Assembly (NCBI RefSeq): GCF_019399235.1
Contig: NZ_JAELVH010000027.1
Span: 1,164 to 65,163 of the forward strand
Direction of reading: 5' to 3'
Length of the DNA stretch: 64,000 nucleotides
Origin: Streptomyces poriferorum
Lineage (GTDB): Bacteria; Actinomycetota; Actinomycetes; Streptomycetales; Streptomycetaceae
Shown: positions 50,400 to 59,377 of the stretch, one piece after another
How positions within the stretch are numbered: position 1 is the first letter of the stretch
Layout: each line of letters begins with the position of its first letter
Translations under genes and position numbers: made by a program
Notes under the pieces: generated by a model
Databases searched by the model: none
The model's input: the letters and a program-made list of their open reading frames with translations, nothing else
Told to the model about the DNA's origin: nothing

Positions 50400-52529
50400 T
50401 CAGCCGTGCATCGCAGGGGCCGCCGCGCGGGCGGGTTCCGGCTGCGGCTCGCCGTGGTCCATCTCCGGCAGGCGGCGCAGGACGCGCGGGGTGCGCCAGT
50501 TCCGTTCGCCCAGCAGCGCCATCGCGGAGGGCAGCAGGACCATGCGTACGATCGTGGCGTCGAGCAGTACCGCGACGGCCAGGCCGACGCCCATCTGCTG
50601 CATGTCCTGCATCGACAGCGTCCCGAAGACCGAGAACACCGCCACCATGATCACGGCCGCACCGGTCACCGCACCGGCCGTGCGCCGGATGCCCTCGTCG
50701 ATCGCGGCCGGGGTGGAGAGACCGCGGCTGTGGGCCTCGCGGATCCGGGAGACCACGAAGACGTGGTAGTCCATCGAGAGCCCGAACAGGACGACGAGGA
50801 CGAACAGCGGCATCCAGGCCTCGATCGCGCCGACGCCTTCCGAGCCGATCAGCGAGGCGCCCCAGCCGTGCTGGAACACGGCCGTCATCACGCCGTAGGC
50901 GGCGGCCACGGAGAGCAGGTTGAGCAGGATCGAGGTCACGGCGATGACGTAGCTGCGGAAGCAGAACAGCATCAGCAGGAAGGTCACCGCGGTGATGAAG
51001 AGGAAGACGGGCACGATGCCGCGCTTCAGCTGGTCGTTGAAGTCCACGGACCCGGCCACCTCACCGGTGACATGGGCGCGGGCGCCCGTGCCGTCGAACG
51101 CGGCCGGCAGCCGGTCCTCCCTCAGTTCGGTCAGGGCCGCCTCGCCGCCGGGCAGCGGTACCTCGATCTCGGCGACGTTCTGCGCCCGGTGGACGGTCAC
51201 CTGGTCGAATCCGGCCAGCGCCTTGCGTACGGCGGGGGCCTCGATGTCGTCGGCCTCGACGACCACCTGGGCCGGGGCGGGTCCGCCGGGGAAGGTCTCG
51301 TTGATGTGCTGGTAGGCGACGGACAGTGCGGAGTCCGAACCGAACTGCTTCTCCAGGCCGAGCGACTCGGTCTTCATGCCGAGGGCCGGTGCGGCCAGTA
51401 CCAGCAGAACGACGACCGATGCGGCAGCGAAGAACTTCGGCTTGGCCAGGACCGGCCGCAGCAGCTTGCCGGCGATCCTGCCGCTCTCCTTCCCGCCGCG
51501 CTTGTCGCGCCGGTTCAGCAGCGGCACACGCCCTGCGTCGATCCGGTCGCCCAGCCAGGAGAGCAGGGCGGGCAGGACCGTCACGGAGCCCATCATGGCG
51601 ATGAAGACCACGATGATCGTGGCGAGGGCGAAGCCCTTGAACAGCATCAGGCCGGACAGGAACATGCCGGCCATCGCGACCATGACCGTCAGCCCGGACA
51701 CGAGCACGGACCGGCCGCTGGTCGCCGCGGCGATGCGCAGCGCCGTCTCGGCGTCGCGTCCCGCGGCCCGCTCGTCGCGTTCGCGGCGCAGGTAGAAGAG
51801 GCAGTAGTCGACGCCGACGGCGAAGCCCATCAGGAACATCACGGAGTACGTGGTCTGGAAGAGGTGCAGCTGGTGGCTGGCGAGCGAGAGCAGTCCGAAC
51901 GCGGCCATGCACGCGGTCAGCGCGAGCCCCACGGGCAGCAGGGCCGCGACGACGGCCCCGAAGGCGACCAGCAGAATGCCGAGCGCCAGGGGTACGGCGG
52001 TGAACTCGGCCTTCTTCATGTCGTCGGAGAGCAGGTCGCCGAGCCACTTGCCGGCGCTGGCCTCGCCGAACTGGCGGACGGTGACGTCCGGCCGGTCCTC
52101 CTGGACGCCGGCCACGGCGTCCAGGACGGGCTGCACCCGGTCGGCGGAGGTGACCGCGTCCCCCTTCATCTCGAAGGTGATCAGCGCGTCCTTGCCGTCC
52201 TTGGACGGGACCGGAGCCGCGAGGTCCGCCACCTCGCCGGTCCGGCCGATGGCCGCGGTGAGCTCGCCGGCCGCCGTCCGCCAGCCGTCGGGCTTCGTCG
52301 ACGACACCATGACCAGCTCACCCGCGCGGTGGCTGAGGCCGGCGTCGGAGAGGATCTGTTCGGCGCGCGCCGAGTCGCCCGCCCCGTTCTCCGCGTTGGT
52401 CATCTCGACCATCCCCGACGCGCCGCCGATGCCCGCGGCGAGTACGACGAAGAGCAGCCAGCCGAGAACGGCTGTCTTGCGATGGTGTGTGCTCCACACA
52501 CCGATACGTGCCGCGAGGTTGGGCCTCAT
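50400..52529 (-). CDS. MMPL family (RND superfamily) exporter
   Basis: 709 aa from ATG 52529, giving RPNLAARIGVWSTHHRKTAV as the N-terminus. One N-terminal helix, an exoplasmic domain, a bundle with FLMGFAVGVDYCLFYLRRER, then a second exoplasmic domain and bundle with LFGLSMDYHVFVVSRIREAH. The two GxDY-type motifs carry the proton-relay Asp-Tyr pairs of MmpL proteins. It probably exports a lipid or small molecule. Divergent from a sensor kinase gene with 281 bases between them. Confidence 0.94.
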   Translation of the reverse strand: MRPNLAARIGVWSTHHRKTAVLGWLLFVVLAAGIGGASGMVEMTNAENGAGDSARAEQILSDAGLSHRAGELVMVSSTKPDGWRTAAGELTAAIGRTGEVADLAAPVPSKDGKDALITFEMKGDAVTSADRVQPVLDAVAGVQEDRPDVTVRQFGEASAGKWLGDLLSDDMKKAEFTAVPLALGILLVAFGAVVAALLPVGLALTACMAAFGLLSLASHQLHLFQTTYSVMFLMGFAVGVDYCLFYLRRERDERAAGRDAETALRIAAATSGRSVLVSGLTVMVAMAGMFLSGLMLFKGFALATIIVVFIAMMGSVTVLPALLSWLGDRIDAGRVPLLNRRDKRGGKESGRIAGKLLRPVLAKPKFFAAASVVVLLVLAAPALGMKTESLGLEKQFGSDSALSVAYQHINETFPGGPAPAQVVVEADDIEAPAVRKALAGFDQVTVHRAQNVAEIEVPLPGGEAALTELREDRLPAAFDGTGARAHVTGEVAGSVDFNDQLKRGIVPVFLFITAVTFLLMLFCFRSYVIAVTSILLNLLSVAAAYGVMTAVFQHGWGASLIGSEGVGAIEAWMPLFVLVVLFGLSMDYHVFVVSRIREAHSRGLSTPAAIDEGIRRTAGAVTGAAVIMVAVFSVFGTLSMQDMQQMGVGLAVAVLLDATIVRMVLLPSAMALLGERNWRTPRVLRRLPEMDHGEPQPEPARAAAPAMHG

Positions 52530-52810
52530 GGTGTTGTTCGCCCCCTGTGTAGGCGTCGGACCGGACACCACGAATCTAGGAATTCCGGGCCCGCCGCCCC
52601 AGCCGTCGAAGCCCCCACTCGGCGTGACGTAGGGCGTCGGTGCGGGGGTGGTGGTAGGTACACCCCCGCCGGGTGGCGAAACGGCTGACGCCCACAGGGG
52701 CCACCGGGTCAGACTGTGTACGGACCGGGGCCGGCACGGCGGCCCCGGCCAGGGCGCGTCCGGCGGATCAGGCCGGACGGGACCGGCCCGGAGAGGGAAG
52801 AGGGATCAGG

Positions 52811-54079
52811 ATGAACGCGACACGGGGACGGGTGAGGGGCGCGCTGCTGGCCGCGGGGCGTGGGTTGCTGCTGTCGGTCGCCTCGCTGGCGGGATCGCTC
52901 ACCCTGTTCGTGCTGACGGTGCTCTCCATCGCCTTCATCCTGCTGGGCATCGGGCTGGTGACCACCCCCTGGGTGCTGACGACGGTCCGCCGGCACGCCA
53001 ATCAGCGCCGGCTGCTGGCCATCACCTGGTCGGACGTCCGCATCCCCGTCCCGTACCGGCCACTGCCGAAGGATGTGCGCGGCGGGTTCACCGGGCAGGT
53101 GGAGCGCACCACACTCATGCTGAAGGACCCGGCGACCTGGCGGGACATCCAGTGGCTGATGGTCGACATGACCGCCGGCTACGTGGTGGCCACCCTGGCG
53201 GCGGCCCTGATGATCTACCCGGTGGAGGGCTTCGTCCTGGCGGCGGGTCTGTGGCGGGTCTACACGGACGACCGGTACTGGTACGCGTTCGTGCCCGTCG
53301 ACAGCCAGGCGTCGGGGCTGGCCGCCGCGGCGCTCGGAGTGGCGCTCTTCGCGGCCGGTGTACTGCTCAGCGAGCGGCTGCTGCGGGCCCACTTCGTGCT
53401 CGCCCGCTCGGTGCTGGCCCCCACGCACGAGCAGGAACTGGCCCTGCGCATCGACCGGCTGACCGAGACCCGGCACGAGGCGGTCGACACCGCCGCCTCC
53501 GAACTGCGGCGCATCGAGCGGGATCTGCACGACGGGGCGCAGGCCCGGCTGGTCGCCATGGGCATGAACCTCGGCACGATCGAGGCGCTGATCGAGAAGG
53601 ACCCGGCCCAGGCGAAGAAGCTCGTGGCGATGGCCCGTGCGTCCTCGGCCGAGGCGCTGACCGAGCTGCGCGATCTCGTCCAGGGCATCCACCCGCCGGT
53701 TCTCGCCGAGCGCGGTCTCGGGGACGCGGTCAGGGCGCTGGCGCTGCGGATGCCGATCCCGTCCGAGGTGGACGTGGAGCTGGACGGCCGGGCCGAGGCC
53801 CCGGTCGAGTCGGCGGCGTACTTCGCGGTCAGCGAGGTCCTGACGAACGCGGCGAAGCACTCGGGCGCGGACCGGATCTGGGTGGACCTGAACCATGTCG
53901 ACGGCATGCTGAGGATCTCGGTCACGGACAACGGGAAGGGCGGTGCGGCGACCGGGAAGGGCTCGGGCCTGAGCGGCATCGAACGCCGACTCGGTACATT
54001 CGACGGCATCATGGCCGTCAGCAGCCCCGCGGGCGGTCCCACCATGGTGACCATGGAGATCCCTTGCGAGTTGTCCTAG
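52811..54079 (+). CDS. sensor histidine kinase (HisKA_3 type)
   Basis: 422 aa from ATG 52811 preceded by GGAAGAGGGATCAGG. The membrane part has paired helices around residues 21-56, 118-150 and 168-187, with a conserved-looking cytosolic/external loop (WSDVRIPVPYRPLPKD). The dimerisation helix carries H240 in RIERDLHDGAQARL and the HATPase domain has SEVLTNAAKHSGA and GSGLSGIERRL. It pairs with the response regulator encoded by the overlapping next gene. It faces the MMPL exporter gene, a possible target. Confidence 0.93.
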   Translation: MNATRGRVRGALLAAGRGLLLSVASLAGSLTLFVLTVLSIAFILLGIGLVTTPWVLTTVRRHANQRRLLAITWSDVRIPVPYRPLPKDVRGGFTGQVERTTLMLKDPATWRDIQWLMVDMTAGYVVATLAAALMIYPVEGFVLAAGLWRVYTDDRYWYAFVPVDSQASGLAAAALGVALFAAGVLLSERLLRAHFVLARSVLAPTHEQELALRIDRLTETRHEAVDTAASELRRIERDLHDGAQARLVAMGMNLGTIEALIEKDPAQAKKLVAMARASSAEALTELRDLVQGIHPPVLAERGLGDAVRALALRMPIPSEVDVELDGRAEAPVESAAYFAVSEVLTNAAKHSGADRIWVDLNHVDGMLRISVTDNGKGGAATGKGSGLSGIERRLGTFDGIMAVSSPAGGPTMVTMEIPCELS

Positions 54080-54711
54080 CCGAAGATCTCTTCCTGTTGC
54101 GCGACGGCCTGGTGCGCATGCTGGAGGCGTACGACTTCGAGATCGCGGCCGCCGTCGAGACGGGGCCCGAACTCACCCGGGCCCTTGCCGAGTTGAAGCC
54201 GGACGTCGCCGTGGTCGACGTCCGGCTTCCGCCGTCCCACACGGACGAGGGCTTGCAGTGCGCCCTCGCGGCCCGCCGGGCCAGGCCGGGGCTGCCGGTG
54301 CTCGTGCTCTCCCAGCACGTCGAGCAGTTGTACGCGCGCGAGCTGCTGGCGGACGGCAACGGGGCGATCGGCTACCTGCTCAAGGACCGGGTCTTCGACG
54401 CCGACCAGTTCATCGACGCGGTTCGGCGGGTCGCGGCGGGCGGCACGGCGATGGACCCGCAGGTGATCTCGCAGCTGCTGTCGCGGCGCGCGCAGGACAA
54501 GCCGATGGGCGGGCTGACGCCGCGGGAGCGGGAGGTCATGGAACTGATGGCCCAGGGCCGTTCGAACGCGGCGATCGCCTCACACATGGTGATCACGGAG
54601 CGGGCGGTGGCCAAGCACACCTCGAACATCTTCGGGAAGCTGGACCTGCCGCCCTCCGACGACGACAACCGCCGTGTTCTCGCGGTGCTCGCGTATCTGG
54701 ACCAGGGGTAG
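54064..54711 (+). CDS. NarL/FixJ-family response regulator
   Basis: 215 aa from TTG 54064, overlapping the kinase gene by 16 bases. GGAG at 54055-54058 lies five bases before the TTG, and no ATG or GTG in frame fits. The receiver has D52 in VVDVRLPPSHTDEG and the lysine in YLLKDRVFD. The LuxR HTH is LTPREREVMELMAQGRSNAA. The long insertion-free receiver with SHTDEG is the form seen in LiaR-like regulators of envelope stress. Confidence 0.93.
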   Translation: MRVVLAEDLFLLRDGLVRMLEAYDFEIAAAVETGPELTRALAELKPDVAVVDVRLPPSHTDEGLQCALAARRARPGLPVLVLSQHVEQLYARELLADGNGAIGYLLKDRVFDADQFIDAVRRVAAGGTAMDPQVISQLLSRRAQDKPMGGLTPREREVMELMAQGRSNAAIASHMVITERAVAKHTSNIFGKLDLPPSDDDNRRVLAVLAYLDQG

Positions 54712-54727
54712 GGCGTGCCGGGGCGTC

Positions 54728-54764
54728 GCGCATCCGGGCCGGGTCAGGGCCGGCCCGGATGCGC
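54728..54764. terminator. terminator between response regulator and fucosidase
   Basis: Perfect 15-bp inverted repeat GCGCATCCGGGCCGG (54728-54742) and its complement (54750-54764), loop GTCAGGG, between convergent genes. Confidence 0.85.
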
Positions 54765-54778
54765 GGGCTCGTGGCCGG

Positions 54779-56452
54779 TCAGGAACCGGCCGGTGCGGTG
54801 GTGAGGTGCAGCGTCGTGGCAGCCAGGTACGGCTTCGCCCTGGATTCCAGCACCTTGACGCGGACCGAGGTGGCGGTCACGGCCGCGGGGAGCGGCAGGA
54901 TGCGCTCGTTGCCGATGGTGGTGCCTTCGGCGATCCGCTGCCAGGCCCCGTCGATCCGGGCCTCCACGGCGAACCGCTCGACCCGCTGGCCGTGCCTGAT
55001 GTCCTCACGGACGGCCACCCGGTCGAAGGTGTACGGGGCCGGGCCCTGGGTCCGTACGTCACCGCCGTAGATCCGGCGCACGTCGTCGCCGAACGCGGTG
55101 AGTGACGCGACGTCCCCTTCGGCGATCCGGCCGTCGGGCGCCGGCGGGACGTTGAGGAGGAGCGAGGCGTTGCGGCCGACGCTCTTCTCGTACAGGTTCA
55201 TCAACTGTGCTGCGGTCTTGGGCCGTTCGTCCTCGTGGTAGAACCAGCCGGGCCGGTTGGAGACGTCGGCCTCGGCCGGGTACCACTGGAGGTAGTTGAC
55301 GGCCGGGTCGAGGATCCTGGCCCGGGAGCCGATGTCGGCGTCCGTCGAGTCGTTGGGGAGGCTGCCGAGCCCCGTCCACGGGTCGGTGGTGTGCGGGGTG
55401 ACGCTCCACTCGGTCTCCCGGGCGACGCCCGACTCGTTGCCGACCCAGCGGACGCCCTGGGGGCCCTGGAAGACGACGGTGTTCGGCGAGAGCGCCTTGA
55501 CCATGTCGAACCACTGCTTGACGTCGTACTTCTGGGTGATGCCGGAGCCCGACCACGGGTTGGCGCCGTCGAGCCAGAGCTCCTCGACGGGGCCGTACTG
55601 GGTGAAGATCTCGTACAACTGGTTGAGGTAGTAAGCGTCGTAGTCGTCGGCCCGCACCTTGAAGGTGGGCAGCTTGCCGCTCCTCACGCGGGCGGCCCGG
55701 TCGTCGCCGGGGACGAGGGTGGGAATGGTGCGCTCGGTGACTGCGCTGCCGTTGCCGAACCGGCCCTGGCCGGCGGGGGCGCGGTCACCGTCCTCCAGCG
55801 CCATCCGCTCGGGCAGGCTCAGCGGCTTGCCCTCGGCCTGCTTGGCGCGGATCTTCTCGACCCACTCGGCGTGCCAGGCGTGCGGGAGTTCGGCGCCGTC
55901 GGAGGGCGAGAGGTAGAGGCCGACCTTCAGGCCTGCCTTGCGGGCGGCCTTCACATAGGCGGCGACGACATCGGGGCTGCCGGGGCTGAGGGCGACCGAG
56001 TGGTCGGTGTAGCGGCTCGGATAGAGGACGAACCCGTCGTGGTGCTTGACGGTCAGCATGACCTGTTCGACACCGGCGGCCTTGTAGACGCGCATCCACT
56101 GGTCGGCGTCGATGCTCTTCGGCGCGAAGAGCTTCTCGTCCTCCGTGCCGGAACCCCACTCACGGTCGGTGAAGGTGTTCATCCCGAAGTGCGTGAAGGC
56201 GGTGACCTCGCGCCGCTGCCAGGCCAGTTGGCCCGGCGTGGGGACGATGTTCGCGGCCTTCTCGATGATCCGGCCGGGGCTGTCGCAGGACTCGACCGTC
56301 ATCTGCGACGCGGGTCTCACGGGCGCGCCGCACGGGGCGGCGGGCGATGCGGACCGCTGGGGTGCGGGCTGCTGCGCCGTGGCCTGTACGGGGATGAGCG
56401 CGGCGGCCGCCGCCAGTGCGAGCGCACTGAGCACATGGGTGCGTCGTGCCAT
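54779..56452 (-). CDS. secreted alpha-L-fucosidase (GH29)
   Basis: 557 aa. Sec signal peptide (MARRTHVLSALALAAAAALI, cleavage near VQATA-QQ). The GH29 barrel is clear: FTHFGMNTFTDREWGSGTED, MLTVKHHDGFVLYPSRYTDH, the nucleophile aspartate in EELWLDGANPW and WGS/H-type motifs, then a C-terminal beta-sandwich carbohydrate-binding region (about 460-557). It removes terminal fucose from glycans outside the cell. A strong GGGAGG precedes the ATG, and a perfect 16-bp palindrome lies at 56469-56484 in the leader. Confidence 0.93.
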   Translation of the reverse strand: MARRTHVLSALALAAAAALIPVQATAQQPAPQRSASPAAPCGAPVRPASQMTVESCDSPGRIIEKAANIVPTPGQLAWQRREVTAFTHFGMNTFTDREWGSGTEDEKLFAPKSIDADQWMRVYKAAGVEQVMLTVKHHDGFVLYPSRYTDHSVALSPGSPDVVAAYVKAARKAGLKVGLYLSPSDGAELPHAWHAEWVEKIRAKQAEGKPLSLPERMALEDGDRAPAGQGRFGNGSAVTERTIPTLVPGDDRAARVRSGKLPTFKVRADDYDAYYLNQLYEIFTQYGPVEELWLDGANPWSGSGITQKYDVKQWFDMVKALSPNTVVFQGPQGVRWVGNESGVARETEWSVTPHTTDPWTGLGSLPNDSTDADIGSRARILDPAVNYLQWYPAEADVSNRPGWFYHEDERPKTAAQLMNLYEKSVGRNASLLLNVPPAPDGRIAEGDVASLTAFGDDVRRIYGGDVRTQGPAPYTFDRVAVREDIRHGQRVERFAVEARIDGAWQRIAEGTTIGNERILPLPAAVTATSVRVKVLESRAKPYLAATTLHLTTAPAGS

Positions 56453-56468
56453 GGTTCCCTCCCATTCA

Positions 56469-56484
56469 CGACCACAAGTGGTCG
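56469..56484 (-). promoter_or_regulatory. palindromic operator before the fucosidase gene
   Basis: CGACCAC-AA-GTGGTCG, perfect 16-bp palindrome, 17-32 bases upstream of the fucosidase start. It is similar in style to sugar-regulator sites of Streptomyces but does not match the DasR consensus. Confidence 0.55.
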
Positions 56485-56597
56485 GGTCTTTCGGGTGCCG
56501 ACGCGTGCATGCTGCCGCATGATGTGCCCCACAGGAAGGGTTGGCGCTTGATACGTCCTATCTCTCGTTCACAAAGTCCAAGCCCTCACCCACTCGC

Positions 56598-57089
56598 TCA
56601 GCCGTTGAACCAAGCGGCCATATCGAGCCGGAACGCGTCCGCGGCGGCCATGGTGCGCAGATCGGCCTCCATGGCACGGACCCGCTCGGCACCGAGCACC
56701 CGCATCCACTCGGCGCGCAGCCGGTCGAAGCCCTCGGCAGACCGCACCAGCATGTCGAGCCCGCGCGGGGACAGCCGGACCAGCTTGCGGCGGCCGTCCT
56801 GCGGATCGTCGACACGCTCCACGTAACCGAGGCCTTCGAGCTTCTCGACGGTCTTCCCGGCGGCCTGCTTGGACACCCCCAGCCGCCGGCCGATCTCACT
56901 GGCGGTCGACCCGCCCCGGCCCACCGCCTGCAGTGCGTACCCGTACGCGGGACTCATGTCGGGGTGGCCGTGCTCGGCCAGCTCGTCATGCAGGGCGCCG
57001 ATGATCGAACGGAAGCCGCCGAAGAGCAGAACGGGCAGCTCGAAGCCCACTCCCACCTCGACGGGGGCGCCGTCCGGGCGCTCAGCCAT
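56598..57089 (-). CDS. MarR-family transcriptional regulator
   Basis: 163 aa from ATG 57089 (a TTG five codons upstream is in frame). The winged helix reads GRGGSTASEIGRRLGVSKQA, KTVEKLEGLGYVERVDDPQD and the wing GRRKLVRLSPRGLDM. It is divergent from the AhpD-like gene with 69 bases between the starts. That gap contains a 12-bp inverted repeat (57094-57105, 57130-57141), so it probably controls both itself and that gene. Confidence 0.9.
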   Translation of the reverse strand: MAERPDGAPVEVGVGFELPVLLFGGFRSIIGALHDELAEHGHPDMSPAYGYALQAVGRGGSTASEIGRRLGVSKQAAGKTVEKLEGLGYVERVDDPQDGRRKLVRLSPRGLDMLVRSAEGFDRLRAEWMRVLGAERVRAMEADLRTMAAADAFRLDMAAWFNG

Positions 57090-57093
57090 TGCG

Positions 57094-57141
57094 AAACTCG
57101 ACAACCTGGTTTACCTTTTCGTCAATCACGTTGTCGAGTTT
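57094..57141. promoter_or_regulatory. inverted repeat in the marR-ahpD-like gap
   Basis: AAACTCGACAAC (57094-57105) and its exact complement GTTGTCGAGTTT (57130-57141), separated by 24 bases. The two arms are placed to act as two operator sites for the divergent promoters. Confidence 0.6.
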
Positions 57142-57158
57142 ATCGCGAGAGGTCTTCC

Positions 57159-57704
57159 ATGTCCGCCACGGTTTTCCCCGACCACACCCTTGAGTCCGCT
57201 CCCGCCGCCGCCCGCTCCACCATGACGGCCGTGGCGCAGAAGCAGGGCTACCTGCCTGTCGCCGTGACCCGGCTCGCCTCGTCCCCGGAGCTTCTCGGCG
57301 GCTTCCTGAAGATGAGCGCGCTCTTCGAGTCGACGACCCTGGACCCGCTTTCCCGGGAGACCCTGATCATGACGGTGGCCGCCCGCAACGGCTGCCACCT
57401 CTGCGTGGCCATGCACACCGCACGGCTCACCGCTCTCGGTGCCGACACGGGCATCATCGCCGCTCTGCGCGACGGGACGCCGCTGCCGGACGAACGGCTC
57501 GAAGCGGTGCGGCAGTTCACCCTGGCCGTCCTCGCGACGAGCGGGGCCGTCGACGAGCGCACCCTGCGGTCGTTCCTGGCGCACGGGTACACCAACCGCA
57601 ACGCGCTGGAGGTGGTCCTGGGCATCGGCACCTACACCATGTCGACCCTGGCCAACCGGCTGACGGACTCGCCGATCGACCCTCAACTGGCCGAGTTCTC
57701 CTGA
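57159..57704 (+). CDS. AhpD-like carboxymuconolactone-decarboxylase family protein
   Basis: 181 aa from ATG 57159. The redox motif reads NGCHLCVAMHTA, with C79, C82 and H86, as in alkylhydroperoxidase AhpD-type proteins, which form a trimeric helical fold and reduce peroxides. Helices on both sides (ETLIMTVAARNGCHLC; LEVVLGIGTYTMSTLANRLT) fit. Its likely regulator is the divergent MarR. The natural reductant and peroxide are unknown. Confidence 0.9.
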   Translation: MSATVFPDHTLESAPAAARSTMTAVAQKQGYLPVAVTRLASSPELLGGFLKMSALFESTTLDPLSRETLIMTVAARNGCHLCVAMHTARLTALGADTGIIAALRDGTPLPDERLEAVRQFTLAVLATSGAVDERTLRSFLAHGYTNRNALEVVLGIGTYTMSTLANRLTDSPIDPQLAEFS

Positions 57705-57819
57705 CACTTGTCTACCGCCCCGGTCAGGAATTCCGCCTCCCGTTGAACGGTTCGCGCGCCGACGCCGTATGGGACGTCACGCTTCTCCCCCGCGAAGCCT
57801 GAGGAGTCCGAGGAGTTCC

Positions 57820-59319
57820 ATGGGACGCACATCGCGCAAGAAACGCTCCACCCTGGCCAACCGGGCGATCATCGCCTCGGCCGCACTGATCCTGGGCGGG
57901 GGTGGGCTGGCCGCGGTCAACGTCTACGCCTCTGCGGGCGAGGGCGCGGCCGGCTCCTCCCACCGGAACTGGCAGCCGGTCCGCCAGGTCTCCACCATCG
58001 ACTGCCCCGAAGTGGTCAACGAGATCCCCGAGGTCCCCGGCCCGGCCCGGGCGGAGGTCGACCGCGAACTGGCCACCATGGACACCCAGATCACCGACGC
58101 CTACCGGGAGTTCGCCGACCGCCGGGACAGGATGGCCCGCGACCCGGAGCTCGCGCAGAACGCCGTGCTGGGCCCGCTGGAGGCCCGGCGCACCGCCAGC
58201 ATCGACCGCATCGCGACCGCGATCGGCCGCAGAGCGGAGCGTCCGGATGGGCTCGGCTCGCTGGCCCCGTGCAGTCTGCGCGCGGACGACGAGGCGGACG
58301 AACCCACGGCCGGGCCCACGGACCAGCCCACGGACCGGCCCACGGACGACGGCTCCACCGGCAACGGCAGCGAGGACGGCGGCGGTGAAGGCGAAGGCGG
58401 CGACGACCAGGGCCAGGACGCCGGTCAGGGCGGCAACGGTCCCGAGGACTCCGACTTCGTCGACATCCGGTCCGTCCAGCCGAACGTCGAGAAGCCGGCC
58501 CGCCTCCGGGGCGCCTCGCGCGGCACCTTCACCACCGAGTGCGGGCGCAACCAGAACGGGAAGTTCAATCCGGACAACGTCATCGCCGCCCCCGGTGTCG
58601 CCAACGGGGCCCACCACATGCACGACTACGTAGGCAACCAGGCCACGGACGCCTTCTCCGGCGACGACGACCTGGCGGCCGGCGACACCACCTGCCGCAA
58701 CCAGGGCGACCGGTCCACGTACTACTGGCCGGTGCTCCGCCTGCGGAACGGGGCGGCGGAGAGCGACGCCGAAGCCGACGGCGGGGGCAAGGACCAGAAC
58801 ACCGGGGAGATCCAAACGCCGTCCCAGGTGACGCTGAAGTTCGTCGGGAACCCCACCGGGAAGGTCAGGGCCATGCCGCGCTTCCTGCGCATCATCACCG
58901 GCGACGCCAAGGCGTTCACCAACGGCGACGCGAACGCCAACGCCTCCTGGAGCTGCACCGGATTCGAGGACCGGCAGCTCAAGGACAAGTACCCGATCTG
59001 CCCCGAGGACAGCCAGGTCGTCCGTTCCTTCGCCTTCCAGAGCTGCTGGGACGGGCAGAACACCGACAGCGCGAACCACCGCACCCATGTGGCGTTCGCG
59101 CAGGACGACGGGAGGTGCCCGAACGGCTTCCGGGCCATTCCGCAGCTGGTCCAGCGGATCGTCTACGACGTACCTCCGGGCCCCGGGTTCGCCGTCGACT
59201 CCTTCCCGGAGCAACTGCACAAACCCGTCACCGACCACGGTGACTTCATCAACGTCTTCGACGACAAGCTGATGCGGAAGGTGGTGAGCTGCGTCAACGG
59301 CGGGCGCAAGTGCCGCTGA
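57820..59319 (+). CDS. secreted DUF1996 domain protein
   Basis: 499 aa from ATG 57820, with AGGAG four bases upstream. A basic N-terminus and a signal-anchor helix (about 12-37: RAIIASAALILGGGGLAAVN) are followed by a helical stretch (about 60-150), a Pro/Thr/Asp/Gly-rich linker (about 165-215) and a DUF1996 domain. This contains CGRNQNGKFNPDNVIAAPGV, HHMHDYVGNQ and FQSCWDGQNTDSANHRTHVA. DUF1996 occurs in secreted fungal and actinobacterial proteins; no enzymatic function is established. The His-rich motifs suggest metal binding. Confidence 0.9.
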   Translation: MGRTSRKKRSTLANRAIIASAALILGGGGLAAVNVYASAGEGAAGSSHRNWQPVRQVSTIDCPEVVNEIPEVPGPARAEVDRELATMDTQITDAYREFADRRDRMARDPELAQNAVLGPLEARRTASIDRIATAIGRRAERPDGLGSLAPCSLRADDEADEPTAGPTDQPTDRPTDDGSTGNGSEDGGGEGEGGDDQGQDAGQGGNGPEDSDFVDIRSVQPNVEKPARLRGASRGTFTTECGRNQNGKFNPDNVIAAPGVANGAHHMHDYVGNQATDAFSGDDDLAAGDTTCRNQGDRSTYYWPVLRLRNGAAESDAEADGGGKDQNTGEIQTPSQVTLKFVGNPTGKVRAMPRFLRIITGDAKAFTNGDANANASWSCTGFEDRQLKDKYPICPEDSQVVRSFAFQSCWDGQNTDSANHRTHVAFAQDDGRCPNGFRAIPQLVQRIVYDVPPGPGFAVDSFPEQLHKPVTDHGDFINVFDDKLMRKVVSCVNGGRKCR

Positions 59320-59377
59320 GGAACCACCCCCACAGCGATGCGCCGCACCGCCCCTCGCCACCGCAGCGCCTGCGCGG

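Noticed and set aside
56469..56484. DasR (GlcNAc regulator) site before the fucosidase gene
   Set aside because: The palindrome CGACCAC-AA-GTGGTCG lacks the central TCTAGA-like core of the DasR consensus.
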